Assembly: GCA_040382935.1 (NCBI GenBank)
Contig: JBEIEP010000008.1
Location: forward strand, 1 to 64,000
Length of the DNA stretch: 64,000 bases
Reading direction: 5' to 3'
Origin: JALQUL01 sp040382935
Lineage (GTDB): Bacteria; Pseudomonadota; Gammaproteobacteria; Burkholderiales; Burkholderiaceae_C
The translations under genes and the position numbers were made by a program. The number at the start of each line of letters is the position of its first letter. The first letter of the stretch is position 1. The notes beneath the pieces are model-generated. The model did not search any database. It saw only the letters and a program-made list of their open reading frames with translations, and was not told where the DNA came from. Below, in pieces: positions 15,905-24,476 of the stretch.

Positions 15905-18275
15905 GTCTTTACTCCCACAAAACTGACCAGTTGCTTCAACAGGCCATCGGTTTCTGCTTCCAGAGCCAAAATTTCCCGTGTGACCTCTTCGAGGCTGCGC
16001 AGTGGCTTGTGCTGATAGAAGTATTTGTTGAAGCTGATCTCGTAGCCGATCACGGTTTTGTCGAGCGCAATCCAAGCTTCGTCAACGTGCGGGCGTACCT
16101 CGCGGATGAAGTATTCGTGGATGACATTGGATGCTGATGGTGACTTGCTCTTGGCCAGCGGTACGTTCTCGGTGTCGCGCAACTCGCTGTCTGGCTCATA
16201 TTCGATGAACTCGCCCGCAGTGGCGCTTGGCCAATAGCCGTAGTCGCCAAGTCGTTCTGCGGTTGTCTGCAATTCCGCAAGCAATTCTTTGAGCTTTGCG
16301 CCTGTGAGCTTGTGCCGTTTTTTGATAACTTTGGCCGCCCGCGGGTCGCGCCAGCTCACTGCGTTCAAAACCTGTTTGCGCTCGGGTGTGGAAAGTTTCA
16401 GATTCAAGGCCGAACAGGTTTCATCCACCATCGTTTCAAACAAGTTGAAATCCAGGTGTTCGTCCGTTTTCACCTTGGTGGCGATCTGTTGCGCCGCCAA
16501 CATAATGTCGCGCTGAGCCTGCCATGTGGTCTGCGCCAGTAGCTCTTTGCGGTTCTTGGGCGACAGGGCGATTTCTTCGCGCTCAAGATGGTTTTCAATG
16601 GCTTCGGCGTGGGACTTAAGGTCGGTATAGACCTCGTCGCCATACTTGCCATAAACCCATTCCATGATCTCCTGCATGCCCGGTGTGAAGCGCAGGGTCG
16701 CAACGCGCTCCGCGCTGAACTGCGCGGCCAGACGCAAGGGGCGCTCGACCGTGACCTTGTAATAGCCAAAGTCCCGGTTATCGAAGACCTTTGAAATGCC
16801 GTCATCGGCGAGGCTCAGGTAAAGCCGGGTGATCTGCTGAATGTGCTCGGCGGTGAACTCGCAGTTCTTCTCGCCAAGGTTTTTGCGCAGCTTTTGGTAC
16901 AGGTTGGATGCGTCGATCAACTGCACTTTGCCTTGTCGCTTTTCTATCTTGTGATTGGACAATAGCCACACGTAAGTGGTGATACCCGTGTTGTAGAACA
17001 GGTTGTTCGGTAATTGGATGATGGCTTCGAGGTAGTCGCTTTCAATAATGTGGCGGCGGATGTTGCTTTCGCCACTGCCTGCGTCGCCAGTGAACAAGGC
17101 AGACCCATTGTGGACCGAGGCAATCCGTGAGCCGGAGAAACGCTTGCCGTTTTTGTCGCTTACGACTGAGCGCCGTTTCATCTTGTCCACCATCTCCATC
17201 AGGAACAGCAATTGCCCGTCTGATGAGCGTGGAATGGCGGGTAGAAGTCGAACGACTCGCCGGTGTAGTCCGAAAGATTGACTTGAAAGCGATGGTCAAG
17301 AACCTCTTTGCCCTCAATGATTCCTTTCTGGTCACCCTTCCAAGACTTTCCATAAGGCGGGTTGCTCAACATGAAGTCGAAGCGCGTGCCGGAAAAGTCG
17401 TTGGTGGCCAGCGTCGAACCAAACTTGATGTTCTCAGGGTCGTTGCCCTTGATCATCATGTCAGATTTGCAAATGGCATAAGTCTCGGGGTTGATCTCTT
17501 TGCCGTACAAGAACACGCCCACCTTGGCTTTAATTTCGCCTTCGGCATCGGTCACGAAGTCTTGCGACTCGGTCAGCATGCCGCCGCTGCCGCAGGCCGG
17601 GTCGTAGATCGTGAGTGGGTTGGGTAGCTGATCCTTCACCGGGATGAACACCAGATTGGTCATGAGGTTAATCACCTCACGCGGTGTAAAGTGCTCCCCG
17701 GCCTCTTCGTTGTTTTCTTCGTTGAACTTGCGAATCAGTTCTTCAAACACATAGCCCATGCCAAGGTTTGACAGACCTGGCTGGGTGCGGCCATCTGGCC
17801 CTTTACGGTCGTCGGGGCTGAGGTTGATTTCCTCTGATACGAACTTTTCGATCACGTCATGCAGAACGTCAGACTGTGCCATCTTGCGAATCTGGTTGCG
17901 CAGGTCAAACTTATCGACGATCTCTTTGACGTTATCCGAAAAGCCATCAAGGTAGTTCTTGAGGTTGGCTTCCAACTGCGACGGGTTGCCCAGCAGCGAC
18001 TTGAGCGTGAACTTGGACGTGTTGTAAAACACGTATCCAGCGGCGTCGCTCAGGCCGTGGGGATCGAGGTCGGCCATGTCCGCGTCTTCGCGCTGAAAGC
18101 GCACTTCCTCAAGAACCGTGCCTTTGGAAGGCTCCAGCAGGCAGTCCAAGCGGCGCAATACGAACATTGGCAAGATGACATCGCGGTACTTGCCGCGAAC
18201 AAAGACATCACGCAGGCAGTCGTCAGCGATTGACCAGATGAACGAAACGATTCTATTGTGTGTGCTGTGATCCAC
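15901..18275 (-). pseudogene. hsdM: Type I restriction methyltransferase HsdM, one frameshift
   Basis: HsdM methylates the adenine in the type I target. The N-terminal frame (start MDHSTHNRIVSFIWSIADDC at 18275) has the HsdM helical domain, the SAM motif DPACGSGGML and the catalytic NPPYGKSW. The rest (from PAIPRSSDGQLLFLMEMV to the end at 15901) is in another frame. Adding one base to the G run at 17239-17241 would restore a protein of about 790 residues. This could be a sequencing error, since a similar homopolymer slip occurs in the essential gene thrS. No hsdR is found in the window, so the system cannot restrict as it stands. Confidence 0.85.
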
Positions 18276-18321
18276 CTAAATCAAACTCCCCGTACCTTAT
18301 TGCTTTTACTGTCACTAGCCA

Positions 18322-18384
18322 TCATTTTGGCAGTTCATCGCCCGGCACCATAGGCGCATTTGACACCAAACTCATCTACCGATC
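18322..18384 (-). pseudogene. 3' fragment of the ribbon-helix-helix antitoxin
   Basis: Reading from 18384, the frame contains MSLVSNAPMVPGDELPK and a stop, which corresponds to the end of the antitoxin-like gene at 13277. Only about 20 codons remain, and they abut the tRNA terminator repeat. It is a second border mark of the island. Confidence 0.6.
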
Positions 18385-18480
18385 CTAAGCCAGAAAGAAA
18401 AAAAGACTTAGAAGCTTTCGCCGCTAAGTCTTTGTTTATATGGTCGGTGTGAAAGGATTCGAACCTTCGACCCCTTGCAC
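18385..18480 (-). repeat. Island border repeat at the intact tRNA-Pro
   Basis: This is the partner of 13644-13739. It covers the 3' 40 nucleotides of the complete tRNA-Pro gene and its terminator. The intact tRNA shows that this is the border where the gene was reconstituted. Confidence 0.8.
18402..18433 (-). terminator. Rho-independent terminator of tRNA-Pro
   Basis: A perfect 10-bp stem (AAAGACTTAG pairing with CTAAGTCTTT) is followed on the minus strand by a run of T residues. It lies 7 bp after the CCA end. Confidence 0.85.
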
Positions 18481-18517
18481 CCCATGCAAGTGCGCTACCA
18501 GGCTGCGCCACACACCG
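18441..18517 (-). tRNA. tRNA-Pro (anticodon GGG)
   Basis: The 77-nt gene folds into a full cloverleaf with encoded CCA. The acceptor stem begins CGGTGTG and pairs with CACACCG. The anticodon loop is ATGGGGT within a CTTGC/GCAAG stem, and the T arm is GGTTCGAAT. The anticodon GGG reads CCC codons, as in the enterobacterial proL gene. Its 3' end served as the insertion site of the neighbouring island. Confidence 0.95.
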
Positions 18518-18599
18518 AATCCGCTGATTATAGCCGGGGCCACTGGCGATTTCGGTTTGCCAACGCGTCAACTTTACTCCAGCCTCCGCCCCTAAGGGT

Positions 18600-19079
18600 T
18601 CAGTCTACGGCCAGCAACCGCAGTATCTCGCGCAGTTCTTTTCGCACCGTGTCGCGCTGCGCTGTCGGGAGTTCATCAATGGCCGCGTCAACCGCTGAGG
18701 GCACCGCATCTAACGGGGCCAGCGTCAGCTCTTCTTCAAAGGCGGCCCGCTCGGGTGGGGCCAAGTCGTTCACCACCGACAAGCCTTCTTCCGTTGCCAA
18801 CACGCTGGCCCATTGGTCGGCACTGCCCAACTCTTGCAACTGATTGCGGGCCCCGCTAATGGTGAAGCCCTTGTCGTACAGCAGTGACCTAATTTTGCGA
18901 ATCATCAGCACTTCATGGTGCTGGTAGTAGCGGCGATTACCTGCCCGCTTCATGGGGCGTAACTGCGTAAATTCTTGTTCCCAGTAACGTAAAACATGGG
19001 GTTTTACAGCGCACAACACCCCGGTTTCACTGATGGTGAAATACCGTTTAACAGGGATTGGGGGAAGCGACTGACCCAT
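18600..19079 (-). CDS. MerR family transcriptional regulator
   Basis: The N-terminal winged helix is typical of MerR proteins: KRYFTISETGVLCAVKPHVL, then RYWEQEFTQLRPMKRAGNRR and YYQHHEVLMIRKIRSLLYD. The C-terminal part is variable and lacks metal-binding cysteine motifs, so it is not a metal sensor of the classic kind. In Burkholderiales a MerR-like gene regularly follows ihfA, as here. Its targets are unknown. It is expected to act as a dimer on a promoter with a long spacer. Confidence 0.85.
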   Translation of the reverse strand: MGQSLPPIPVKRYFTISETGVLCAVKPHVLRYWEQEFTQLRPMKRAGNRRYYQHHEVLMIRKIRSLLYDKGFTISGARNQLQELGSADQWASVLATEEGLSVVNDLAPPERAAFEEELTLAPLDAVPSAVDAAIDELPTAQRDTVRKELREILRLLAVD

Positions 19080-19171
19080 GATGGATTCTGGAATGCGTAA
19101 AAGTGAGGGGGGTGGCTATGCTAACCCAAACGGGGCTAAGGCCCAAAAAAGTCTCAACCTCTAGGGCACGC

Positions 19172-19489
19172 TTACTCCAAATTTTGCTTGAATTTTTGAC
19201 TGGCGTGAAAGGTCACCACGCGCCTAGCCTCAATGGCAATGGCCTCACCGGTGCGCGGGTTGCGGCCCGGACGTGACGATTTGCTGCGCACCAAAAAATT
19301 GCCAAACCCCGAAATTTTGACCTCTTCGCCCACGGCTAGGCGTTGAACGATGAGATCAAAAAAAGCATCCACCATGTCCTTGGCCTCTCTCTTGTTCAAG
19401 CCGATTTGCTCAAACAATAGATCGGCCAGTTGCGCTTTGGTCAGGGCACTGGACGCTAGGCTTTCAACAGAAAATTCAAACATGGTCAT
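19172..19489 (-). CDS. ihfA: Integration host factor alpha subunit
   Basis: IHF alpha, with beta, bends DNA sharply and assists recombination, replication and transcription. The sequence shows the whole fold: LTKAQLADLLFEQIGLNKRE, the dimer core VGEEVKISGFGNFLVRSKSS and the DNA-intercalating arm RPGRNPRTGEAIAIEARRVV. The start is ATG 19489 or the next ATG at 19483; upstream codons are not conserved in the family. It lies 22 bp after pheT, the usual pheST-ihfA order, so it is probably co-transcribed. Confidence 0.95.
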   Translation of the reverse strand: MTMFEFSVESLASSALTKAQLADLLFEQIGLNKREAKDMVDAFFDLIVQRLAVGEEVKISGFGNFLVRSKSSRPGRNPRTGEAIAIEARRVVTFHASQKFKQNLE

Positions 19490-19510
19490 GGACTCTTCAA
19501 ACAATAGCGG

Positions 19511-21919
19511 CTAGCGAAGCCTTACACCCAGAGAACTTGACAATCGCGCCAATACGGACTGCACCGCCCCATCCACAGCGGCATCGGTCAAGGTCGCCTC
19601 GCGGTGGTTAAACAGCAAGCGCAGCGCGAAGCTTCGGTCAGCGCGTTCGCCGTCGCCCGTATTGATGAGGTAAATGTCAAACAGTACCGCGTCAATCAAG
19701 AGGCCCTGGGTGTCGGCGGACCATACGGCCTCCATCAGATCGGCATAGGACACCGTAGCACCCACCATCAACGCCACGTCGCGCTGCACCGTAGGGTATT
19801 TGGACACCGGCTCAAACCGGGGCACTGCCTGGTGCAGCACAGCGTCTAGCGACAGTTCAAACAACACCGGAGCCTTGGGCAAGTCATAACTTTGGCGCCA
19901 TTTGGGGTGCAGTTCACCCACAAACCCCACTGGCAAGCCCTTCAGCACAACCTGTGCACAGCGCCCAGGATGCATGGCCGGATGCTCGCCCACCACAAAC
20001 GTGGGGCGCCCGGTGCCAAACAAGCGCTCCACGTCGCCTTTGGCATCGTAAAAATCCACGGCCGTATCGGCCACGCCCCATTGCTTGTCGCTTGCCCCAC
20101 CGTAGGCCAATCCGGCCACCCGCATGGGTTGGGAGAAACCTTTTACGGTGCGATCAGAATCGGGCACCGAGTCGTCACGGGCAAATACGCGGCCCACCTC
20201 AAACAACCGCACCCGTTGCAAACGGCGGTCCAAATTGAACTTGAGCACGTTGACCAGCCCAGCCAGCAAGGACGAGCGCATCACGCCCATGTGGCTGGCG
20301 ATAGGGTTGAGCAACTTAATGGGGGAAGCATTGCCCGCTAGATCGGCCTCCCACTTTTCGTCCACAAAGCTGTAGTTAATCGTTTCCTGGTAACCCAGGT
20401 CGGCCAACTGGTGGCGCACCTGGAAGGGGCCACGTTGTGCCTCCTTGCGCCAGCGCGGGGTAATGGGCGCTTGGGGGGGTGAGGTGGGCAGTTGGTCAAA
20501 CCCTATCATGCGCACCACTTCTTCAATCAGGTCTTCTTCAATCGCCAGGTCAAAGCGATAGCTGGGCACGGCAACGGTCAGGGTGTCGCCCTCCACCGTA
20601 AGGGGTAAGCTCAGTTTGCGCAAAGCGTCCGCGCATTGGTCCACCGTCAAAGGCATGCCCAACACGCGCTGCGCCCGGGTTACCCGCATAGACACACTGC
20701 GCGGTGCAGGCATAGACGATTGCACATCGCCAATTGGCCCAGCCTGCCCACCGCAAATGTCTAAGACCAATTGGGTAATGCGCTCCAAATGGGCCACCGT
20801 GGTGGCGGCGTCTACGCCGCGCTCAAACCTATGTCCCGCGTCGGTAGAAAAGTTAAACCGCCGGGACCGTCCTGCCACGGCTTGCGGCCACCAAAACGCG
20901 GCCTCGACATACACATGGCGTGTGCTGTCGCTAACGGCGGTGGCGTCGCCACCCATAATGCCTGCCAGGGACTCAACGGCCACATCGTCTGCAATGACGC
21001 CGACTTTGTCGTCAAGGCTGATAGTGGCTCCATTGAGCAGCTTGAGCGATTCACCCACCCGCCCCCAGCGCACGTCCAGCCCACCTTGGATTTTGTCTAA
21101 ATCAAAGATGTGGGAGGGGCGACCCAACTCAAACATCACGTAATTGGAAATATCCACCAAGGGCGTAACGCTGCGTTGGCCACAGCGGGCCAAGCGTTCA
21201 ACCATCCAGGCCGGTGTGCTGGCCTTGGGGTTGACGTTTTCAATCACACGCCCTGAAAAACGGCCGCACAAATCGGCCGCGGAGACCTTAACCGCCAGTT
21301 GGCGTTGGGTGCCCACCGAGGCCGAAGCCAAGCGGGGCTCGCAAAGCGGCGCCCCAGTTAAGGCCGACACCTCTCTTGCAATGCCAAACACGCTCAAACA
21401 ATGCGATAAGTTAGGCGTTAGTTTGAGCGTAAATATCGCATCGTCCAAATTCAGATGGACCCGAATGTCCTGGCCGATAGGCGCATCCGGCGCCAACTCT
21501 AACAAGCCTGCGTGGTCGTCTGAGAGCTTTAGCTCACGGGCCGAACACAGCATGCCAAAACTGTCTACCCCGCGCAGTTTGCCCACCTTAATGGCAAACG
21601 GTACACCGTCATCGCCCGGAGGCAACGCTGCACCCACCAAAGCACAGGGCACTTTGATACCCACACGGGCGTTGGATGCGCCGCAAACGATTTGCAAAGG
21701 GGCTGCCTGCCCCACGTCTACCGTACACACACGAAGCTTGTCGGCGTTGGGGTGCTGCTCTACCGCCACAACGGAGCCCACCACCACCCCTGAAAAAGGC
21801 GGCGCAACGGCCGTTAACGACTCCACCTCCATGCCCGCCATGGTGAGGGTTTTTGCCAGCACCTCGGTGGACAAAGGCGGGTTACAAAATTCGCGCAACC
21901 ACGATTCAGGAAACTGCAT
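19511..21919 (-). CDS. pheT: Phenylalanine-tRNA ligase beta subunit
   Basis: PheT forms the alpha2-beta2 enzyme that charges tRNA-Phe and edits mischarged tyrosine. The 802 residues match the bacterial length. They begin MQFPESWLREFCNPPL. A tRNA-binding domain follows (residues about 40-150, PNADKLRVCTVDVG and VCGASNARVG), then the B3/B4 editing region, the B5 domain (RRFNFSTDAGHRFERGVDAA before it) and a C-terminal anticodon-binding domain (KYPTVQRDVALMV, LRLLFNHREATLTD). It starts 15 bp after pheS. Confidence 0.97.
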   Translation of the reverse strand: MQFPESWLREFCNPPLSTEVLAKTLTMAGMEVESLTAVAPPFSGVVVGSVVAVEQHPNADKLRVCTVDVGQAAPLQIVCGASNARVGIKVPCALVGAALPPGDDGVPFAIKVGKLRGVDSFGMLCSARELKLSDDHAGLLELAPDAPIGQDIRVHLNLDDAIFTLKLTPNLSHCLSVFGIAREVSALTGAPLCEPRLASASVGTQRQLAVKVSAADLCGRFSGRVIENVNPKASTPAWMVERLARCGQRSVTPLVDISNYVMFELGRPSHIFDLDKIQGGLDVRWGRVGESLKLLNGATISLDDKVGVIADDVAVESLAGIMGGDATAVSDSTRHVYVEAAFWWPQAVAGRSRRFNFSTDAGHRFERGVDAATTVAHLERITQLVLDICGGQAGPIGDVQSSMPAPRSVSMRVTRAQRVLGMPLTVDQCADALRKLSLPLTVEGDTLTVAVPSYRFDLAIEEDLIEEVVRMIGFDQLPTSPPQAPITPRWRKEAQRGPFQVRHQLADLGYQETINYSFVDEKWEADLAGNASPIKLLNPIASHMGVMRSSLLAGLVNVLKFNLDRRLQRVRLFEVGRVFARDDSVPDSDRTVKGFSQPMRVAGLAYGGASDKQWGVADTAVDFYDAKGDVERLFGTGRPTFVVGEHPAMHPGRCAQVVLKGLPVGFVGELHPKWRQSYDLPKAPVLFELSLDAVLHQAVPRFEPVSKYPTVQRDVALMVGATVSYADLMEAVWSADTQGLLIDAVLFDIYLINTGDGERADRSFALRLLFNHREATLTDAAVDGAVQSVLARLSSSLGVRLR

Positions 21920-21934
21920 AAATACTTCCTAGCG

Positions 21935-22990
21935 CTAAGCTCTAAACTGCGACAAGAACCGGACATCGCCATCAAAAAACAGGCGCAAATCGTTCACCCC
22001 ATAACGCAGCATGGTGAGACGGTCAGGCCCCATACCAAAGGCAAAACCTATGTACTGTTCGGGGTCAAGGCCCATATGACGCACCACATTGGGATGCACC
22101 TGCCCTGATCCTGCCACCTCCAGCCACTGGCCCGCGTTGGGACCGCTGGCAAACTGAATATCGATCTCGGCGCTGGGCTCGGTAAACGGAAAAAAGCTGG
22201 GGCGGAACCGCAAAATCAGATCGTCCGACTCAAAAAAAGCGCGGCAAAAATCGGTAAACACCACCTTGAGGTCTTTAAAGCTGATAGACCGACCCAACCA
22301 AAGCCCCTCGCATTGATGGAACATGGGCGAATGGGTGGCATCGCTATCAACGCGGTAGGTACGCCCAGGCACAATCACGCGAATTTCTGGCATTTCTTGC
22401 CCTGCATCGAGCAAAGCCCGGTGGCGCTTAACGTGCTGCAAGGCATAGCGCACCTGAACCGGGCTGGTGTGGGTGCGTAACAAATTGGGAGGGCCCTCCC
22501 CCTGTGTTTCTACATAAAAGGTGTCGTGCATAGACCGCGCCGGGTGGTCCAAAGGCGTGTTGAGCGCCGTAAAGTTGTGCCAATCGTCCTCAATCTCTGG
22601 GCCATCTGCCACATCAAAGCCCATGGAGCCAAAAATACCCTCGATACGCTCCAGCGTAATCGACACCGGATGCAAGCCTCCCGCACTGCGTTGACGACCA
22701 GGTAAGGTCACGTCTAGGCTTTCGGCCCTTAGCTGCTGGGCCAGTTCGGCCTCTGCCATTTCACGGCGCCGTTCCTGAAGCGCCATTTCAATCGCCTGTT
22801 TGGCCTGATTGATGGCGGCACCCAGTTTTTTCTTTTCGTCCTGTGCCAAGGCGGCCAGACCCTTCATCAGGTCAGTGATGGTGCCGGCCTTACCCAAAAA
22901 GGCGGCTTTTGCAACTTCCAACTCCGCAGGCAAGGTGGACTGCGCAAATGCGGCACGGGCTTTTTCTACAACATGTGTAAGGTCATTCAT
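21935..22990 (-). CDS. pheS: Phenylalanine-tRNA ligase alpha subunit
   Basis: PheS holds the active site of phenylalanyl-tRNA synthetase. The start is ATG 22990 (MNDLTHVVEKARAAF), which gives the usual N-terminal coiled coil. The class II motifs follow: HPVSITLERIEGIF, motif 2 (THSPMFHQCEGLWLG, then FRPSFFPFTEPSAEID), and motif 3 near the end (GFAFGMGPDRLTMLRYG). It lies between rplT and pheT, and a hairpin upstream may attenuate transcription. Confidence 0.96.
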   Translation of the reverse strand: MNDLTHVVEKARAAFAQSTLPAELEVAKAAFLGKAGTITDLMKGLAALAQDEKKKLGAAINQAKQAIEMALQERRREMAEAELAQQLRAESLDVTLPGRQRSAGGLHPVSITLERIEGIFGSMGFDVADGPEIEDDWHNFTALNTPLDHPARSMHDTFYVETQGEGPPNLLRTHTSPVQVRYALQHVKRHRALLDAGQEMPEIRVIVPGRTYRVDSDATHSPMFHQCEGLWLGRSISFKDLKVVFTDFCRAFFESDDLILRFRPSFFPFTEPSAEIDIQFASGPNAGQWLEVAGSGQVHPNVVRHMGLDPEQYIGFAFGMGPDRLTMLRYGVNDLRLFFDGDVRFLSQFRA

Positions 22991-23019
22991 ACAGCTTGCG
23001 ACGGGTTTAAAACACAAAA

Positions 23020-23048
23020 GGGCCGAGACTACGCCATAGCCTCAGCCC
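23020..23048 (-). terminator. Terminator or attenuator between rplT and pheS
   Basis: On the minus strand GGGCTGAG pairs with CTCGGCCC (one G-U pair) around a short loop, followed by TTTTGTGTTTT. It lies just after the rplT stop and before pheS. It may end ribosomal-protein transcripts partly and so set the level of pheST. Confidence 0.65.
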
Positions 23049-23066
23049 TCCAGGATCAAGCACAAA

Positions 23067-23426
23067 TTAGGCGGCGAGCTTGGCTTTCACCTGGTCAACG
23101 ATGGCCTGAAACGCCACCATATCGTGCACCGCGATATCCGACAGCACTTTGCGGTCGATCTCGATGCCGGATTTTTTCAAACCATTGGCAAACTGGCTGT
23201 AGGTCAAACCGCAGCTACGCGCAGCAGCATTGATACGGGCGATCCACAATTGGCGGAACACACGTTTGCGGGTACGGCGGTCACGGTAGGCGTATTGGCC
23301 TGCCTTCATGACCGCTTCTTTAGCGACCCGGTAAACATTACCGCGGCGACCGCGGAAACCTTTTGCAAGGGCTAAGACTTTTTTGTGACGGGCTCTGGCC
23401 GTGACACCACGTTTTACGCGAGGCAT
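23067..23426 (-). CDS. rplT: 50S ribosomal protein L20
   Basis: L20 is needed for early 50S assembly and represses its own operon in many bacteria. The sequence is typical: MPRVKRGVTARARHKKVL, FRGRRGNVYRVAKEAVMKAG, then the RNA-binding C-terminal domain with INAAARSCGLTYSQF and GLKKSGIEIDRKVLSD. The 119-residue length is standard. It follows rpmI by 26 bp. Confidence 0.98.
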   Translation of the reverse strand: MPRVKRGVTARARHKKVLALAKGFRGRRGNVYRVAKEAVMKAGQYAYRDRRTRKRVFRQLWIARINAAARSCGLTYSQFANGLKKSGIEIDRKVLSDIAVHDMVAFQAIVDQVKAKLAA

Positions 23427-23452
23427 ATAAGTACTCCTTGTGCGTCGTTAAA

Positions 23453-23656
23453 TTAAATACCTTGACCGGGCAACATTTGTGACATTGAGCCCATATTGGT
23501 CTCATGCACCCCTGTTGGGCCGCGCAAATGGCGTTTATTTTTGGTGGTCTTCTTGGTCAGGATGTGACGCTTGAAGGCTTGCCCGCGTTTAACGGTGCCA
23601 CCTGGACGAACACGAAAGCGCTTTTTAGCGCTGCTCTTGGTCTTCATTTTGGGCAT
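23453..23656 (-). CDS. rpmI: 50S ribosomal protein L35
   Basis: This basic 67-residue protein begins MPKMKTKSSAKKRFRVRPGG and contains RHILTKKTTKNKRHLRG, the L35 signature. It lies between infC and rplT in the conserved infC-rpmI-rplT operon. Confidence 0.97.
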   Translation of the reverse strand: MPKMKTKSSAKKRFRVRPGGTVKRGQAFKRHILTKKTTKNKRHLRGPTGVHETNMGSMSQMLPGQGI

Positions 23657-23771
23657 TTACTGCTCCCTCTTTGTTTGTGCTCGTGAGGCGCTGAAAAACC
23701 AATTCCAGACTTGTTGGCCCCGAGCCACTTTTATTCCCACCACGTGCCGTAGCACAAAGCGGGAGATTCTT

Positions 23772-24377
23772 TTAACCTTCTTCGCTTGCCTCTGCAGTTT
23801 TAACCACCGCAGCGCCCGCCTTTGGCGCAGGCTTTTTACGGCCTGGCGCAATCATCATAATCATCTGGCGGCCTTCCAACTTTGGAAACTGCTCCACCAC
23901 AATCGAATCGCCCAACTCATCACGAATACGGGCCAGCAACGCCAAGCCGATATCCTGATGGGTAATCTCACGTCCGCGAAACCGCAACGTGACTTTGCAT
24001 TTATCGCCTTCTTCCAAAAAGCGCCGGATATTGCGCATCTTGATGTTGTAGTCCCCGTCATCGGTGCCAGGACGGAACTTGATCTCTTTGATCTCAATAA
24101 CCGTCTGTTTGGCTTTGGCTTCTGCCGCCTTCTTTTGTTCCTGGTATTTGAACTTGCCGTAATCCATCAAGCGACACACGGGAGGTGTGGCGGTGGGAAC
24201 AATTTCAACCAGGTCAACATCTAGGTCACCCGCCATTCGCAAGGCTTCTGTCAAGCTCACAATGCCCAAGGGCTCATTGTTTGGTCCTGACAATCGCAGT
24301 TCCGGCGCGAGAATTTCTCGGTTCAGTCGGTGCTTGCGCTCTTCACGGTGTCTACGGTCACGAAATTCGGTAGCGAT
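23772..24377 (-). CDS. infC: Translation initiation factor IF-3 (AUC start codon)
   Basis: IF-3 keeps ribosomal subunits apart and checks the start codon. With an ATC start at 24377, the protein begins (M)ATEFRDRRHREERKHRLNRE and is 201 residues, the usual betaproteobacterial form. A GAGGGG ribosome-binding site lies shortly upstream. There is no ATG or GTG that would keep this conserved N-terminus. A near-cognate start is the known device by which IF-3 limits its own synthesis. Motifs include LRLSGPNNEPLGIVS, MDYGKFKYQEQKK and VTLRFRGREITHQDIG. A C-terminal tail rich in Ala and Lys follows. Confidence 0.93.
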   Translation of the reverse strand: MATEFRDRRHREERKHRLNREILAPELRLSGPNNEPLGIVSLTEALRMAGDLDVDLVEIVPTATPPVCRLMDYGKFKYQEQKKAAEAKAKQTVIEIKEIKFRPGTDDGDYNIKMRNIRRFLEEGDKCKVTLRFRGREITHQDIGLALLARIRDELGDSIVVEQFPKLEGRQMIMMIAPGRKKPAPKAGAAVVKTAEASEEG

Positions 24378-24476
24378 GGTTACAACCCCTCAGATAAAAA
24401 ACAAAAACACAGCCGCTATCGCGCCTATGCCAACAAAATCAACACCCGCCTGTCATAAAGACTGGCGACCACAACG

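Noticed and set aside
15440..17250. Programmed frameshifting in rhuM and hsdM
   Set aside because: No slippery heptamer with downstream structure is obvious; one-base indels, possibly sequencing errors, explain both.
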